Shown: one piece after another, positions 17,458 to 26,067 of the stretch
Layout of the letters: every line of letters begins with the position of its first letter
Position numbering within the stretch: position 1 is the first letter of the stretch
From: Paenibacillus_F sp047238265
GTDB lineage: Bacteria > Bacillota > Bacilli > Paenibacillales > NBRC-103111
DNA: 64,000 nt
Assembly: GCF_047238265.1 (NCBI RefSeq)
Contig: NZ_JBDFMM010000001.1
Span: 2,666,001-2,730,000, forward strand
Direction of reading: 5' to 3'
Program-made: the position numbers and the translations under genes
Notes under the pieces: model-generated
Database searches by the model: none
What the model saw: the letters and a program-made list of their open reading frames with translations, nothing else
Told to the model about the DNA's origin: nothing

Positions 17458-18276
17458 CTACGGTTCAAAACCTTCCTGGCTTATAAAGATCGCATTCTCG
17501 GGAAACACTTCTTTCAAGCGTTCTACTACAATCCGGTAAGCATGCGGATGATACCACTTTTCCAATCCTAGCTCCATATAGATGTTCTCCATTTTCAAAC
17601 TCCCGGTTCTTTTCCCGCCGCTGCCGTCCCCCATAAAATAATCGTCCACACAAACCCGGTTCACGACCGGTTTTAACAGGTCCGGAAACCGTTCACTGCT
17701 TGGCAGGAGAGGAGCAATCGCAGCTTGCGAGGGTACTCCGGCTTCCTTTAACGTTTCAAGAGCCTTCAGCCGCGCTTGTATGGAAGGTGCCCCCGGGGAG
17801 AAGCGCTTGCGTATCTCATCCAAGTCGGTTTCTACGGTCATGCTTACTCGAACTTTGTCCTTCAATTGGAGAAACAGATCCAGGTCCCGCGTTACCAACG
17901 GGCTTCTTGTTTGCACCAGTACAAAGTCCGGCGGATCTTCGGTCATCACTTCCAGCAGAGAACGGGTGATTCTTTCTTTGTATTCGACAGGCTGATACGG
18001 ATCCGTGCTTGATGACATAAAAATCGTGACGGGCCCTTTCGCTTTCGCCCGGCGCAATTCTTTGCGGAGCAGTTCGGCCGCATCTTGCTTAATATCCACC
18101 CAAGTACCCCATTCGGCCCCGCGGAAAGTAGAGACAGGCATTTTTCTTACATAACAATATGAACAACCGAAAGAACATCCGGTATAAGGATTCAGCGAAT
18201 GGGTATATCCGGCAAGGAACCCCGTTCCTTTATTAAGCAGAGTTTTGGGCGTTTTATAACCGTATTCCAGTTTCAT
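17458..18276 (-). CDS. Radical SAM protein, SplB/Rv2578c-like
   Basis: 272 residues. 'TGCSFGCSYCYV' carries Cys34, Cys38 and Cys41 in a CX3CX2C arrangement that binds the 4Fe-4S cluster. 'LNPYTGCSFGCSYCYVRKMP', 'IFMSSSTDPYQPVE' and 'VQTRSPLVTRD' are the hallmarks of the SplB-like Rv2578c family. True spore photoproduct lyase is longer, so DNA-lesion repair is only a possibility. Start: ATG 18276 with GGAG upstream. It lies 70 bases after the AdaA-like gene on the same strand with no terminator seen, so the two may share a transcript and an alkylation response. Confidence 0.87.
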   Translation of the reverse strand: MKLEYGYKTPKTLLNKGTGFLAGYTHSLNPYTGCSFGCSYCYVRKMPVSTFRGAEWGTWVDIKQDAAELLRKELRRAKAKGPVTIFMSSSTDPYQPVEYKERITRSLLEVMTEDPPDFVLVQTRSPLVTRDLDLFLQLKDKVRVSMTVETDLDEIRKRFSPGAPSIQARLKALETLKEAGVPSQAAIAPLLPSSERFPDLLKPVVNRVCVDDYFMGDGSGGKRTGSLKMENIYMELGLEKWYHPHAYRIVVERLKEVFPENAIFISQEGFEP

Positions 18277-18346
18277 AACATCTCCGTTCCTCAGATTAAT
18301 TTTAAACAATTTTTATGACGGACCCTATTTGTTCCCGCAACGACAC

Positions 18347-18946
18347 TCAGCCTTCAATCTTATGAGTACGGCATTGAGACTGCCGGTAGCCCGCCGGCGT
18401 ATATCCGGTTTTCTTTTTAAAGAGGGTAATAAAATAAGAAGTATTCGGGATGCCGACTTTGGAACCTATGTCGGATACGGATAAGGATGAAGTTCCGAGC
18501 AGACTTTTGGCATTTTCAATGCGAATGTGCTGTAGATATTCCGACGGTGTCATTCCTTTGACTCGTTTGAACGTACGCTGAAGATGATAAGGGCTGCCGT
18601 GGCCGATTTCCGCGAAGCTTCTGAGCGTCAGCGGTTGTTTATAATGGTGATCCGCGTAATGGGCGATTTGCTCGATCCAGTCGTCATCGGGAAGCCGGTT
18701 GCCGGTCGGTTTACAACGTTTGCAGGGGCGAAACCGGGCCTCCTGTGCTTGTTGGGCATTTTGGAAAACGCAGGTGTTTTCCCGTTTGGGTTCTTTGGAT
18801 TTGCAGGAGGGCCGGCAAAAAATACCGGTCGTTTTCACTCCGTAAAAGAAGACGCCGTCGAATGAAGCATCGTTGCTGATAATCGCCTGCCATTTATCGG
18901 CTGCGGGACTCTCCAATTTAATCGTTATTTGAAGCCGTTCTGGCAT
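18347..18946 (-). CDS. adaA: AdaA-like methylphosphotriester-DNA methyltransferase and AraC-type activator
   Basis: 199 residues. N-terminal Ada domain with zinc cysteines Cys44, Cys48, Cys75 and Cys78 ('TTGIFCRPSC' and 'RFRPCKRC'); Cys44 is the expected methyl acceptor. The C-terminal half is an AraC-type double helix-turn-helix ('LTLRSFAEIGHGSPYHLQRTFKRVKGMTPSEYLQHIRI...VSDIGSKVGIPNTSYFITLFKKKTGYTP'). In B. subtilis AdaA senses methylphosphotriesters and activates the ada operon. No AdaB alkyltransferase lies here; instead a radical SAM gene follows. ATG 18946 is chosen because AGGAGG lies about 10 bases upstream; GTG 18958 is inside that site. Confidence 0.92.
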   Translation of the reverse strand: MPERLQITIKLESPAADKWQAIISNDASFDGVFFYGVKTTGIFCRPSCKSKEPKRENTCVFQNAQQAQEARFRPCKRCKPTGNRLPDDDWIEQIAHYADHHYKQPLTLRSFAEIGHGSPYHLQRTFKRVKGMTPSEYLQHIRIENAKSLLGTSSLSVSDIGSKVGIPNTSYFITLFKKKTGYTPAGYRQSQCRTHKIEG

Positions 18947-18974
18947 AATCGGAAGCACCTCCTCTTATGTACCC

Positions 18975-19006
18975 ATTATACCTCTAAAGTGAACGTATGT
19001 ACGTAT
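18975..19006 (-). promoter_or_regulatory. adaA promoter region with palindrome
   Basis: Minus strand TATAAT at 18975-18980, 29 bases before the start. ACGTATGTACGT (18993-19004, 5-bp arms) lies at the -35 position, a plausible AdaA-binding place. The remainder of the gap to 19246 shows no gene. Confidence 0.4.
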
Positions 19007-19246
19007 ATTGGAATGAGACAGCAACATATCGCTAAACGCTTCAGAACATGCAGTTCCCGGTACAGAGGACATGAATGACGGTGATTAACCAAGATGAGGA
19101 TCGTTTGTTAAGACGGTTATCCTGAATATACTCCCGAAACGAAGAGCGCAATTTAAAAGAAATGCCGGCCTGGAACCCATGCTACAATAAAAGCAACCGG
19201 AAAGATCTTCCGGAAAATTCATTAGACGATGTGGAGGAATTTCTGC

Positions 19247-19663
19247 ATGGCAACTAAATCGGACAAAATTTTTGTGAATTTACCGGTTAAAAATTTGGAC
19301 AAATCCGTTGAGTTTTTTACAGCGCTCGGTTATGAATTCAATCCCCAATTTACGGACGAAAATGCAACCTGCATGGTTGTCAGCGATACAATTTATGTGA
19401 TGCTTTTGGTAGAGAATTTCTTCAAAACGTTTACAAACAAGGAAATTGCAGATACGGGAAGAAGTGCAGAAGTTATTGTGGCGCTGTCTGCCGACAGCAA
19501 AGAACAGGTGGAGGAAATTGTAAACAAGGCGCTGGCGGTAGGAGGAAGCCCGATGAATGACAAAGTGGATCATGGTTTCATGTATACGTGGAGCTTCCGC
19601 GATATCGACGGTCATCATTGGGAGTATATTTATATGGACGAGAGTGCGGCTGCTCAGGGATAA
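19247..19663 (+). CDS. VOC-family (glyoxalase-like) protein
   Basis: 138 residues. 'KIFVNLPVKNLDKSVEFFTALGYEFN' opens the first VOC module and 'DHGFMYTWSFRDIDGHHWEYIYMD' closes the second, the usual form in the YP-type glyoxalase/bleomycin-resistance group. It resembles lactoylglutathione-lyase-like proteins common in Bacillota, but no substrate is indicated. GGAGGAA 7 bases before ATG 19247 fixes the start; the frame is open upstream without a ribosome site. Single gene with its own terminator. Confidence 0.87.
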   Translation: MATKSDKIFVNLPVKNLDKSVEFFTALGYEFNPQFTDENATCMVVSDTIYVMLLVENFFKTFTNKEIADTGRSAEVIVALSADSKEQVEEIVNKALAVGGSPMNDKVDHGFMYTWSFRDIDGHHWEYIYMDESAAAQG

Positions 19664-19706
19664 AGCGCCGTATAATTTGGAAATAATGAGGTTATGCTTT
19701 CTGTTG

Positions 19707-19740
19707 AAAGAGCCGCGGTATACGCGGTTCTTTTTGTTTT
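19707..19740 (+). terminator. Terminator of the VOC gene
   Basis: AAGAGCCGCG...CGCGGTTCTT stem followed by a T-rich run. Confidence 0.8.
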
Positions 19741-19873
19741 TATGGAAAGGACTGGATAGTTAAACCCGTGGGATGTTTTCGTTGAGTTTCTGACTGTGCA
19801 GATCGGGTATATACCTATATAAATCATTCATTCTAACCGGAATTGTTTCTTTACAACAGGGGGAGGACAAGCG

Positions 19874-20713
19874 ATGAAATGGCAGGGAAGAAGAGGAAGT
19901 TCAAATGTGGAGGACCGGAGGGGTGTCGGCGGTAAAACGCTCGTCGGAGGAGGTATCGGAGGGATCATTATCGTGCTCCTTATGACCCTGCTCGGAGGTA
20001 ATCCCGGCGATCTGTTAGGCAATTTGACGGGGGCGGGCCAGGGATCAAACGCGCCGTACGAGGAAACGCAGCAGGAGAAGGAGCTTTCCCAGTTTGTCTC
20101 GGTCGTGCTGGCCGATACGGAAGACGTTTGGACCGCCCAGTTTAAGGAGCGGGGTCTCACTTATGAAAAACCGACGCTAGTTCTGTACACGGACCAAGTG
20201 CAGTCCGCATGCGGGTCTGCGGGTTCGTCAACGGGACCGTTTTATTGTCCGGGTGACCGCAAGCTGTATATCGACCTAAGTTTTTATAACGAACTTAAGC
20301 AGGAATTCAAGGCACCGGGAGACTTTGCGATGGCCTACGTCATCGCTCATGAAGTCGGACACCATGTTCAGACGCTGCTCGGAACGTCCGACAAGATTAT
20401 GCCGCTGCGTCAAAAGATGAGTGAAACGGAGTTTAATAAATATCTCGTCCGTTTTGAACTGCAGGCGGATTATTTCGCGGGTGTCTGGGCGCATCATGCC
20501 AAGGGGATGGACGTGCTTGAAGAGGGGGACCTGGAGGAAGCGTTAACGGCGGCCAGCGCGGTCGGGGATGATACGATTCAGAAAAGAGCGCGCGGCTACG
20601 TAGTTCCCGAAAGTTTTACGCACGGCACTTCCGAACAAAGAAAATTCTGGTTCAATAAAGGCTATCAATCGGGAAAAATCGAGGATGGAGATACGTTTTC
20701 GAGCAACAAATAA
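19874..20713 (+). CDS. Membrane-anchored neutral zinc metallopeptidase, YpfJ-like
   Basis: 279 residues. One N-terminal hydrophobic helix ('TLVGGGIGGIIIVLLMTLLGG', about 22-42) with a basic, Arg-rich front suggests an inside-out anchor. The catalytic 'HEVGHH' (HExxH at 159-163) sits in 'MAYVIAHEVGHHVQTLLG', and 'RFELQADYFAGVWAHH' supplies the downstream Glu/Asp helix. This is the PF04228 family, whose substrates are largely unknown. The start has GGGGGAGGAC upstream. Single gene between terminators. Confidence 0.9.
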   Translation: MKWQGRRGSSNVEDRRGVGGKTLVGGGIGGIIIVLLMTLLGGNPGDLLGNLTGAGQGSNAPYEETQQEKELSQFVSVVLADTEDVWTAQFKERGLTYEKPTLVLYTDQVQSACGSAGSSTGPFYCPGDRKLYIDLSFYNELKQEFKAPGDFAMAYVIAHEVGHHVQTLLGTSDKIMPLRQKMSETEFNKYLVRFELQADYFAGVWAHHAKGMDVLEEGDLEEALTAASAVGDDTIQKRARGYVVPESFTHGTSEQRKFWFNKGYQSGKIEDGDTFSSNK

Positions 20714-20735
20714 GAAACACGCTCCACTTAAGAGA

Positions 20736-20768
20736 AAATACCCGCCGGTCCCGGCGGGTATTTTTTTG
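20736..20768 (+). terminator. Terminator of the metallopeptidase gene
   Basis: AATACCCGCCGG/CCGGCGGGTATT stem followed by seven T's. Confidence 0.9.
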
Positions 20769-20867
20769 TCAGGTCCCACAAAGTTCCAAAGCATGAAATC
20801 GCATGAATCCTTCCGGTAAAAGACATATTACCAAATGAATCAAAGTTATGAAAAACGGAGGGAAATC

Positions 20868-21656
20868 ATGAAGCGGTTTACGATCGTTTTTGCTTTATTC
20901 ACCCTTTTCATCACACTGTTTCCTTTAAATACCTTGGCAGCCGACGGGGGGAATAAGCCTTATCATTTCGGATTTAAGAAGAGTAAGAAAGGGAAGCCCG
21001 CTTCGATTAATGAAGAAGGATTCAAGAGCATTTTGGAGAAACATGATGCTGTTTTTTTGGGGAATTCCGATAAGAAAGAACTTTATCTCACCTTCGACAA
21101 CGGGTATGAGAACGGGTGTACGACCAAAATACTGGATGTTTTGAAAGCCAAACAGGTACCCGCGGCGTTTTTCGTAACCGGCCATTTTGTCGAGGATAAA
21201 CCTGAGTTGGTTAAAAGGATGACGGCCGAAGGCCATCTGATCGGGAATCATTCCTGGAGTCATCCGGATATGTCCCAAATTTCCGATGAGAAAATTAAGA
21301 CCGAGCTGGACCGGGTCAAAAATGCCGTCGCTAATCTGACAGGTGTGCAGACGATGACTTTCATGCGTCCGCCGCGCGGAATTTTCAGCGACCGGGTTCT
21401 GGAGGTAAGCAAACAACAGGGGTACACCAACGTATTCTGGTCGGTCGCTTATAAAGACTGGGACGTGAGAGATCAGAAAGGCTGGAAATATGCCTTCGAT
21501 AAAGTGGTTGCCCAGCTTCATCCGGGCGCTGTCATTCTGCTTCACTCGATTTCAAAGGACAATACCGATGCTCTGGACAAAATTATCGATGAAGCGCGCA
21601 AGCAGGGGTATGAGTTCAAAAGTCTTGAAAATTTAGATAAAAGACGTATTGAATGA
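20868..21656 (+). CDS. pdaA: Delta-lactam-forming polysaccharide deacetylase of spore cortex
   Basis: 262 residues with a signal peptide ('FTIVFALFTLFITLFPLNTLAA'). The NodB/CE4 domain has 'LYLTFDNGYENG' (motif 1, with Asn in the place of the second Asp as in PdaA), 'GHLIGNHSWSHPDM' (motif 2 zinc histidines), 'FMRPPRGIFS' (motif 3) and 'ILLHSISKDN' (motif 5). PdaA deacetylates muramic acid residues to make muramic-delta-lactam in cortex, needed for germination. N-terminal 'KPYHFGFKKSKKGKPASI' is also PdaA-like. Start ATG 20868 follows GGAGGGA; the longer frame upstream has none. Strong sign of a spore former. Confidence 0.93.
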   Translation: MKRFTIVFALFTLFITLFPLNTLAADGGNKPYHFGFKKSKKGKPASINEEGFKSILEKHDAVFLGNSDKKELYLTFDNGYENGCTTKILDVLKAKQVPAAFFVTGHFVEDKPELVKRMTAEGHLIGNHSWSHPDMSQISDEKIKTELDRVKNAVANLTGVQTMTFMRPPRGIFSDRVLEVSKQQGYTNVFWSVAYKDWDVRDQKGWKYAFDKVVAQLHPGAVILLHSISKDNTDALDKIIDEARKQGYEFKSLENLDKRRIE

Positions 21657-21687
21657 GTGAGAACGGGAGTCGTTATTATTCAGCGGC

Positions 21688-21724
21688 AAAAAACCAGGCA
21701 GTGTTCCGCTGTCCTGGTTTTTCA
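21688..21724 (+). terminator. Terminator of pdaA
   Basis: AAAACCAGG...CCTGGTTTT stem followed by T's, 32 bases after the stop. Confidence 0.85.
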
Positions 21725-21842
21725 TCGTTCTTATGCCGGAAGCGGTCCGGTTTAAAGGAGGCAAGGTAAAGTTACCAGTTACCTGATTAGCGGGAGAATT
21801 GCGTATCCTATCGTAACACTTCGTTCCGGCGAAGTGTCTTAG

Positions 21843-21974
21843 TTTCATGCGGCACCTCTGTTCATATCGCACGGCACCTCCAAGGTCGCCCGCGTGATTG
21901 CTTTGTATGCGGGAGAAGACAGTTCTTATTTGACGGGCACTTACCTGCCGGTCAGCGGGGGCAGGGAAATGTAG
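21843..21974 (+). pseudogene. Remnant of a short-chain dehydrogenase C-terminus
   Basis: The frame from a stop at 21840 to TAG at 21972-21974 ends in 'VARVIALYAGEDSSYLTGTYLPVSGGREM', the classic end of classical SDR proteins ('...FLASDDSSYITGQ-LPVDGG'). No Rossmann N-terminus, YxxxK motif or start codon lies upstream before pdaA's terminator, so about 200 residues are missing. It is a decayed gene tail, perhaps left by a deletion or rearrangement. Confidence 0.6.
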
Positions 21975-21984
21975 CAGGCATCTC

Positions 21985-22014
21985 AAAAAGCCCCCGCCGG
22001 TTGACGGGAGCTTC
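21985..22014 (-). terminator. Terminator of the oleate hydratase gene
   Basis: Minus strand GCTCCCG...CGGGGGC stem followed by TTTTT, just past the stop at 22026. Confidence 0.7.
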
Positions 22015-22025
22015 TCGGAGCAGGG

Positions 22026-23627
22026 CTATCTGACCATAGTCACCAGCGAATCGAACAACACCTTGGCATGATGGTTCCCGTGGTACATCTCGGGAATCTT
22101 TTTGTCGATGCCGAGCAGCTTATAGACAGCCGTTTGAGCCGTTCGGACGGAATATTCCACCGTAAACACGACATCATCCGGTATTTCGGTAAATTGCCCG
22201 ATATAAGCGAAATTACCGGAGCCGTCCGGAACGACTTGCGGTCGGTCCCCCTCTTCACGAGGCATGAACTGGCTTGTGATGAACGGCATCATGCAGGGGA
22301 TGCAGATGGAGCTATCCAGCATTTCCGGCAGTTTTTCCGCCAGCTTCAGATGAGACAGCAGTTCCGTTAAAATTTCTTCTCCCGTACATTCAGACATTTT
22401 CTTGGGAACGAAATCCCCCCGTTTGTCCGGGAAAAGGCCGTAGCCCCAAAACACCTGCACATCTTCCGGCTGGTTGCGGAAATGCGGCTGGTGTGCGAGC
22501 ACAACGGACATCAGCCAGCTGGAATCCTTGAAGGTGACGAGCGCGCCCGTTCCCGCTTTGTTGCCGGAGAAGTTTTCCATAAAGTCGAAAAACATCGGGT
22601 TCTTGCACGTGACCGTAAACGATGTCCACTTGGACTCGGGGATACTGTCGTCGAAAGCGGACGGATTGCCGGAGCCCGGAAGCTTTGCGGCAATTTTTTC
22701 CCACAGCCCGAACGAAGGTCCTTTTCCTCCGAGTTCAGGTGCGGAGGTCATCGAACCGAGATCCGAGCTTTCCGTCATGGAACCGTTTGTGAAGAAAACG
22801 AGATCATCCGGTTTTACCTCAATCGAGCCTGTATTCCCGTCTTTAACGACCTGGATGCGGTGCGCCGTTACCCGGCTTTTTCCCGTGGGATCCGGCATGA
22901 AATCCAGATCGGTTACACGCGTATTTCTCTCGTACCGGACGCCCTGGTTTTCCAGCCATTTCTGGATCGGAAGCACGATCGAATCGAATTGATTGTAAGG
23001 CGTGCGGGCGACACCGGCTAGAGTATGGATGCGTGGAAACTCATGCATAAACCGGATCATATATCTTCTGAACTCCGCCAGGCTGTGCCATGGTTGAAAA
23101 GCGAACATCGTCGCCCACATAAACCAGAAATTCGTTTCGAAAAATTCGGGCTCGAACCATTCGTTAATTTTTTGCTTGCCGAGACGATCTTCCGGTGTGA
23201 CAAGCAGCTTGCCGATAGCAAGACGATCTTTATTGGAAAAGAGCATATGCTCCACATCGACGATATTCCGGTCCTTATCCACGAGGCGCGCTTGTGCGTG
23301 GGTCGGATATTTTTCCGTAAAGGCGTAGATATCGTCTTTGACGGTTTTGCCGGGCGAATCGATCGAAGGAATGGAATCCAGCAGCTCCCACGTGCATTCG
23401 TAGGTCGGTTCGTTCAGCATCCGGCCGCCCCGGATCACGTAGCCCTGTTCTTCGTTCCCGCTTCCGTCCAGCGAACCCCCGTTTACCGGGCGGTCTTCCA
23501 GGATATGAATCCGTTCGCCCGTCCAGCCGCCGTCCCGGATCAGAAAGACGGCTCCCGCCAGAGAGGCGATGCCGCCTCCTATGAAATAAGCATGGTTGTT
23601 TGTCTCTTTATACGTATTCAATCTCAT
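22026..23627 (-). CDS. ohyA: Oleate hydratase (10-linoleic/oleic acid hydratase)
   Basis: 533 residues. N-terminal FAD loop 'AYFIGGGIASLAGAVFLIRDGG' (about 13-34), then 'HILEDRPVNGGSLDGSGN' and 'YVIRGGRMLNEPTYECTWELL', signatures of the myosin-cross-reactive-antigen/oleate hydratase family, and 'NGSMTESSDLGSM' further on. These enzymes add water to the cis-9 double bond of free unsaturated fatty acids, which detoxifies them or modifies host lipids. Peripheral membrane or cytosolic; no signal peptide. AGGAG lies three bases before ATG 23627 and nine before an in-frame TTG, so the start may shift by two codons. Single gene, separated from the next operon by about 100 bases. Confidence 0.92.
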   Translation of the reverse strand: MRLNTYKETNNHAYFIGGGIASLAGAVFLIRDGGWTGERIHILEDRPVNGGSLDGSGNEEQGYVIRGGRMLNEPTYECTWELLDSIPSIDSPGKTVKDDIYAFTEKYPTHAQARLVDKDRNIVDVEHMLFSNKDRLAIGKLLVTPEDRLGKQKINEWFEPEFFETNFWFMWATMFAFQPWHSLAEFRRYMIRFMHEFPRIHTLAGVARTPYNQFDSIVLPIQKWLENQGVRYERNTRVTDLDFMPDPTGKSRVTAHRIQVVKDGNTGSIEVKPDDLVFFTNGSMTESSDLGSMTSAPELGGKGPSFGLWEKIAAKLPGSGNPSAFDDSIPESKWTSFTVTCKNPMFFDFMENFSGNKAGTGALVTFKDSSWLMSVVLAHQPHFRNQPEDVQVFWGYGLFPDKRGDFVPKKMSECTGEEILTELLSHLKLAEKLPEMLDSSICIPCMMPFITSQFMPREEGDRPQVVPDGSGNFAYIGQFTEIPDDVVFTVEYSVRTAQTAVYKLLGIDKKIPEMYHGNHHAKVLFDSLVTMVR

Positions 23628-23731
23628 CAGCTCCTCTCCCTAATTACTTGGACACGGGGCGGAGAGGAATAAACTAGACAATATACGCGATTTGTCGTAC
23701 GAATTCAGCCGAAGCGGGATAAAAGCAGCAT

Positions 23732-24946
23732 CTACAAACCTGCCGCCGTCGTCTTCTTTCCCTTCTCCTTTCGCCGCGCGCGAAAGCCTAAGCCCGCTAA
23801 ACCGGCCACGAAACAAAGGGCGCCTCCCGTAATAAACATGACCGGAAACGAGAAGGAATACGCGACAGGCCCCATGGCTAAAGCACCCAGCGAAAATCCG
23901 AGATCGGCGGCGCCTATAAAAAGACCGATCAACAGTCCGCGCGCAAAATGCGGCACGGAGAAGGACACGTAGGTCAGCAGCGACGGGTACAGCAGAGCGA
24001 ACGCAATGCCGTTAAAAACAGCGGCGGCCGACAGCGCGGCAGGTGACAGGCTGGTTCCCAGAATCAGCGAGCCCAGACAGGCTAAAGCGAGAGCGGGGAA
24101 CAGAATCCTCCCGGGAAAGCTGCCGTCGGAAGGAATATATTTCCGGCCCGCGAACCGGGTCAAGACCAGCACGAGCGTCTGGATCAGGAAATACAGCTCC
24201 GCGAATTTTAATCCTTGTTTCTCCAGATACAGGGGCAGAAAGGTGAAAATGGCGCCGTTGGCGACCGAGGCAAGAAGCATAACGGCGGAAGAGAGAAGCA
24301 GAGCTCGGCTTTTCCATACGCCTTTTCGGGAAAGAGGACCCGCCGCTGCCGGATCATCCGCCGCTTCTGCCGCAGGAACACCAGGTGCCGGCTTCATCTG
24401 TCTGGAAAGCGAAAGCCCGAACAGGAAAATTCCCGCACTCATCATAAACAACGAACCGAAAATCATAGTCATCGGCAGCCAGTCTTTCAGAAGCAGGGCG
24501 ATGGTCGGTCCGAAGGTGGAAGGAATCATGGTCGCGAGGGAATAAAGGGACAAGCCCTGCGCTCTCATTTTCTCGGAAAGCAGGTCCATCGTAATGATCT
24601 CCATGGCCGTGGAGAAGAAAGCGGCTACGATGCCTTGAACGGCACGGACCAGACCGAACAGCCACAAATTCGGAATGAAATAGCCTGCTAAAGAAACGGT
24701 AAAAAGAAGCAGGGCGAGCACAAATACTTTCCGGGTTCCATACCGGTCGATAACGCTTCCGGCCAGAGGTCTGCAGATCATGGAAGCGAACATCGTCGTC
24801 CCCATGATAAGACCGATTTCCATTTCGCCGGCGCCGGCCGTGATGGCATAAAAGGGAAGAATCATCAGCACCATGTAGACAATGCAGTAAAAGAGAATCG
24901 TAACCGCATATACTTGCAGAGCCCGGAAGGAATACGGGTTATCCAT
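23732..24946 (-). CDS. MFS exporter, last gene of the SbnA-like operon
   Basis: 404 residues and 12 predicted helices. 'GLIMGTTMFASMICRPLAGSVIDRYGTRKVFVLALLLF' covers the loop 2-3 motif A region of MFS carriers. A longer polar loop ('MKPAPGVPAAEAADDPAAAGPLSRKGVWKSR') joins the two halves. Its ATG overlaps the end of the upstream PLP-enzyme gene by eight bases, with GGGAG inside that gene as the ribosome site, so translation is coupled. In known metallophore clusters an MFS protein of this kind exports the finished product. Exact substrate unknown. Confidence 0.88.
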   Translation of the reverse strand: MDNPYSFRALQVYAVTILFYCIVYMVLMILPFYAITAGAGEMEIGLIMGTTMFASMICRPLAGSVIDRYGTRKVFVLALLLFTVSLAGYFIPNLWLFGLVRAVQGIVAAFFSTAMEIITMDLLSEKMRAQGLSLYSLATMIPSTFGPTIALLLKDWLPMTMIFGSLFMMSAGIFLFGLSLSRQMKPAPGVPAAEAADDPAAAGPLSRKGVWKSRALLLSSAVMLLASVANGAIFTFLPLYLEKQGLKFAELYFLIQTLVLVLTRFAGRKYIPSDGSFPGRILFPALALACLGSLILGTSLSPAALSAAAVFNGIAFALLYPSLLTYVSFSVPHFARGLLIGLFIGAADLGFSLGALAMGPVAYSFSFPVMFITGGALCFVAGLAGLGFRARRKEKGKKTTAAGL

Positions 24947-26039
24947 GCCGGAACAGCTCCCTTGAAATCAAGCGGCTGGGGGAATCCGACTGCTCGGCCA
25001 GCTCGGGTTTGTAGTTGGCCGTTTCGGGAGGATTTCTGCTGTAGGGCGGCAGCTGGCGGACACGGACTTTCATTTCCTGCAGGCCGATATCCGTTAAAAT
25101 TCCGCGTTCCTGAAGCCAATCGTCATTATAAATAGTCGGCAGATAGCGTTCTCCGTTGTCGGAAGCAACGCACACGATCCTTTTGCCGCTGCCCATAAGC
25201 TGTGCGAGCTTCCAGGCCGCGACCATTCCCGCTCCCGTCGAGCCGCCGCCCAAAATGCCTTCGTGCTTGGCAAGCATCCGGCACATGAGGAACGCATCCT
25301 CATCGGGAACTTTGTAAACTTCGTCGATGCGCCGCAAATCGTCTACATTGGTCGGCGTCCAGCTCAGGCCCATGCCCGGCAGCAGATAGGCGTGCGCTTT
25401 GCCTCCGAAAATGGTCGAGCCGACCGCATCGACCGCAATCACTTTCACATGCGGGGCGTATTCCTTGATGTAGCGCGAGAGGCCTCCGATCTGTCCGCCT
25501 GTGCTGACGGTGACGATAACGGCATCGATCCGGTGGCCGCTTTGGTCCATCAGTTCCTTCGCCGTCTGAACATAATGAGCTTCCCCGTTCCAAGGGTTAA
25601 AGCACTGGTCCGGCCGGAACGAGCCGGGAATTTCCCGGTGCAGCTTGTTGGCCAGCGCGATCCGTGTCTTGTGGTAAGACCCGCTGTCATCCTGTTCGGT
25701 GACCACGATCACTTCCGCACCGTACGCTTTCATCATGGCCAGATTGACGGGAGTCGTTTTCGGGTCCACCAGCACGATGATGCGGTACCCTTTGGCCGCA
25801 CCGATCATGGCCAGCGAGATCCCGAAATTACCCGAAGACGATTCGATGAGCGTGCCGCCGGGTTTGAGCCAGCCTCTTCTTTCCGCTTCCTCGATAATGT
25901 AGAGCGCGGGACGGTCCTTAATGCTGCCGCCGGGATTGGTCCGCTCCATTTTCAAATAAATTTCCGAATCCGCAGACTCCACCAGCCGGTTTAACCGTAT
26001 GAGAGGGGAGTTGCCGATCGTATCGAGAATCGTGGACAT
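24939..26039 (-). CDS. SbnA-like PLP-dependent cysteine-synthase-family enzyme
   Basis: 366 residues. Fold type II PLP enzyme: Lys41 in 'NPGGSIKDRPA' holds the cofactor, 'ESSSGNFGISLA' (about 67-78) grips the substrate carboxylate, and 'VSTGGQIGG' plus 'GGGSTGAGM' bind the phosphate. Sequence style is closer to SbnA (N-(1-amino-1-carboxyl-2-ethyl)-glutamate synthase, using O-phosphoserine and glutamate) than to housekeeping CysK. About 40 extra residues at the C-terminus are unlike CysK. No SbnB dehydrogenase partner is in this window. It sits between a PepSY membrane protein and an MFS exporter, in a three-gene operon. AGGAGG precedes the ATG. Confidence 0.85.
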   Translation of the reverse strand: MSTILDTIGNSPLIRLNRLVESADSEIYLKMERTNPGGSIKDRPALYIIEEAERRGWLKPGGTLIESSSGNFGISLAMIGAAKGYRIIVLVDPKTTPVNLAMMKAYGAEVIVVTEQDDSGSYHKTRIALANKLHREIPGSFRPDQCFNPWNGEAHYVQTAKELMDQSGHRIDAVIVTVSTGGQIGGLSRYIKEYAPHVKVIAVDAVGSTIFGGKAHAYLLPGMGLSWTPTNVDDLRRIDEVYKVPDEDAFLMCRMLAKHEGILGGGSTGAGMVAAWKLAQLMGSGKRIVCVASDNGERYLPTIYNDDWLQERGILTDIGLQEMKVRVRQLPPYSRNPPETANYKPELAEQSDSPSRLISRELFRHG

Positions 26040-26067
26040 TATCCGTACCTCCTCTATAAGTTCAGAT

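Noticed and set aside
24939..26039. Plain cysteine synthase CysK/CysM
   Set aside because: Operon with MFS exporter and PepSY protein, SbnA-like sequence style and longer C-terminus favour a specialised enzyme, though CysK activity is not excluded.
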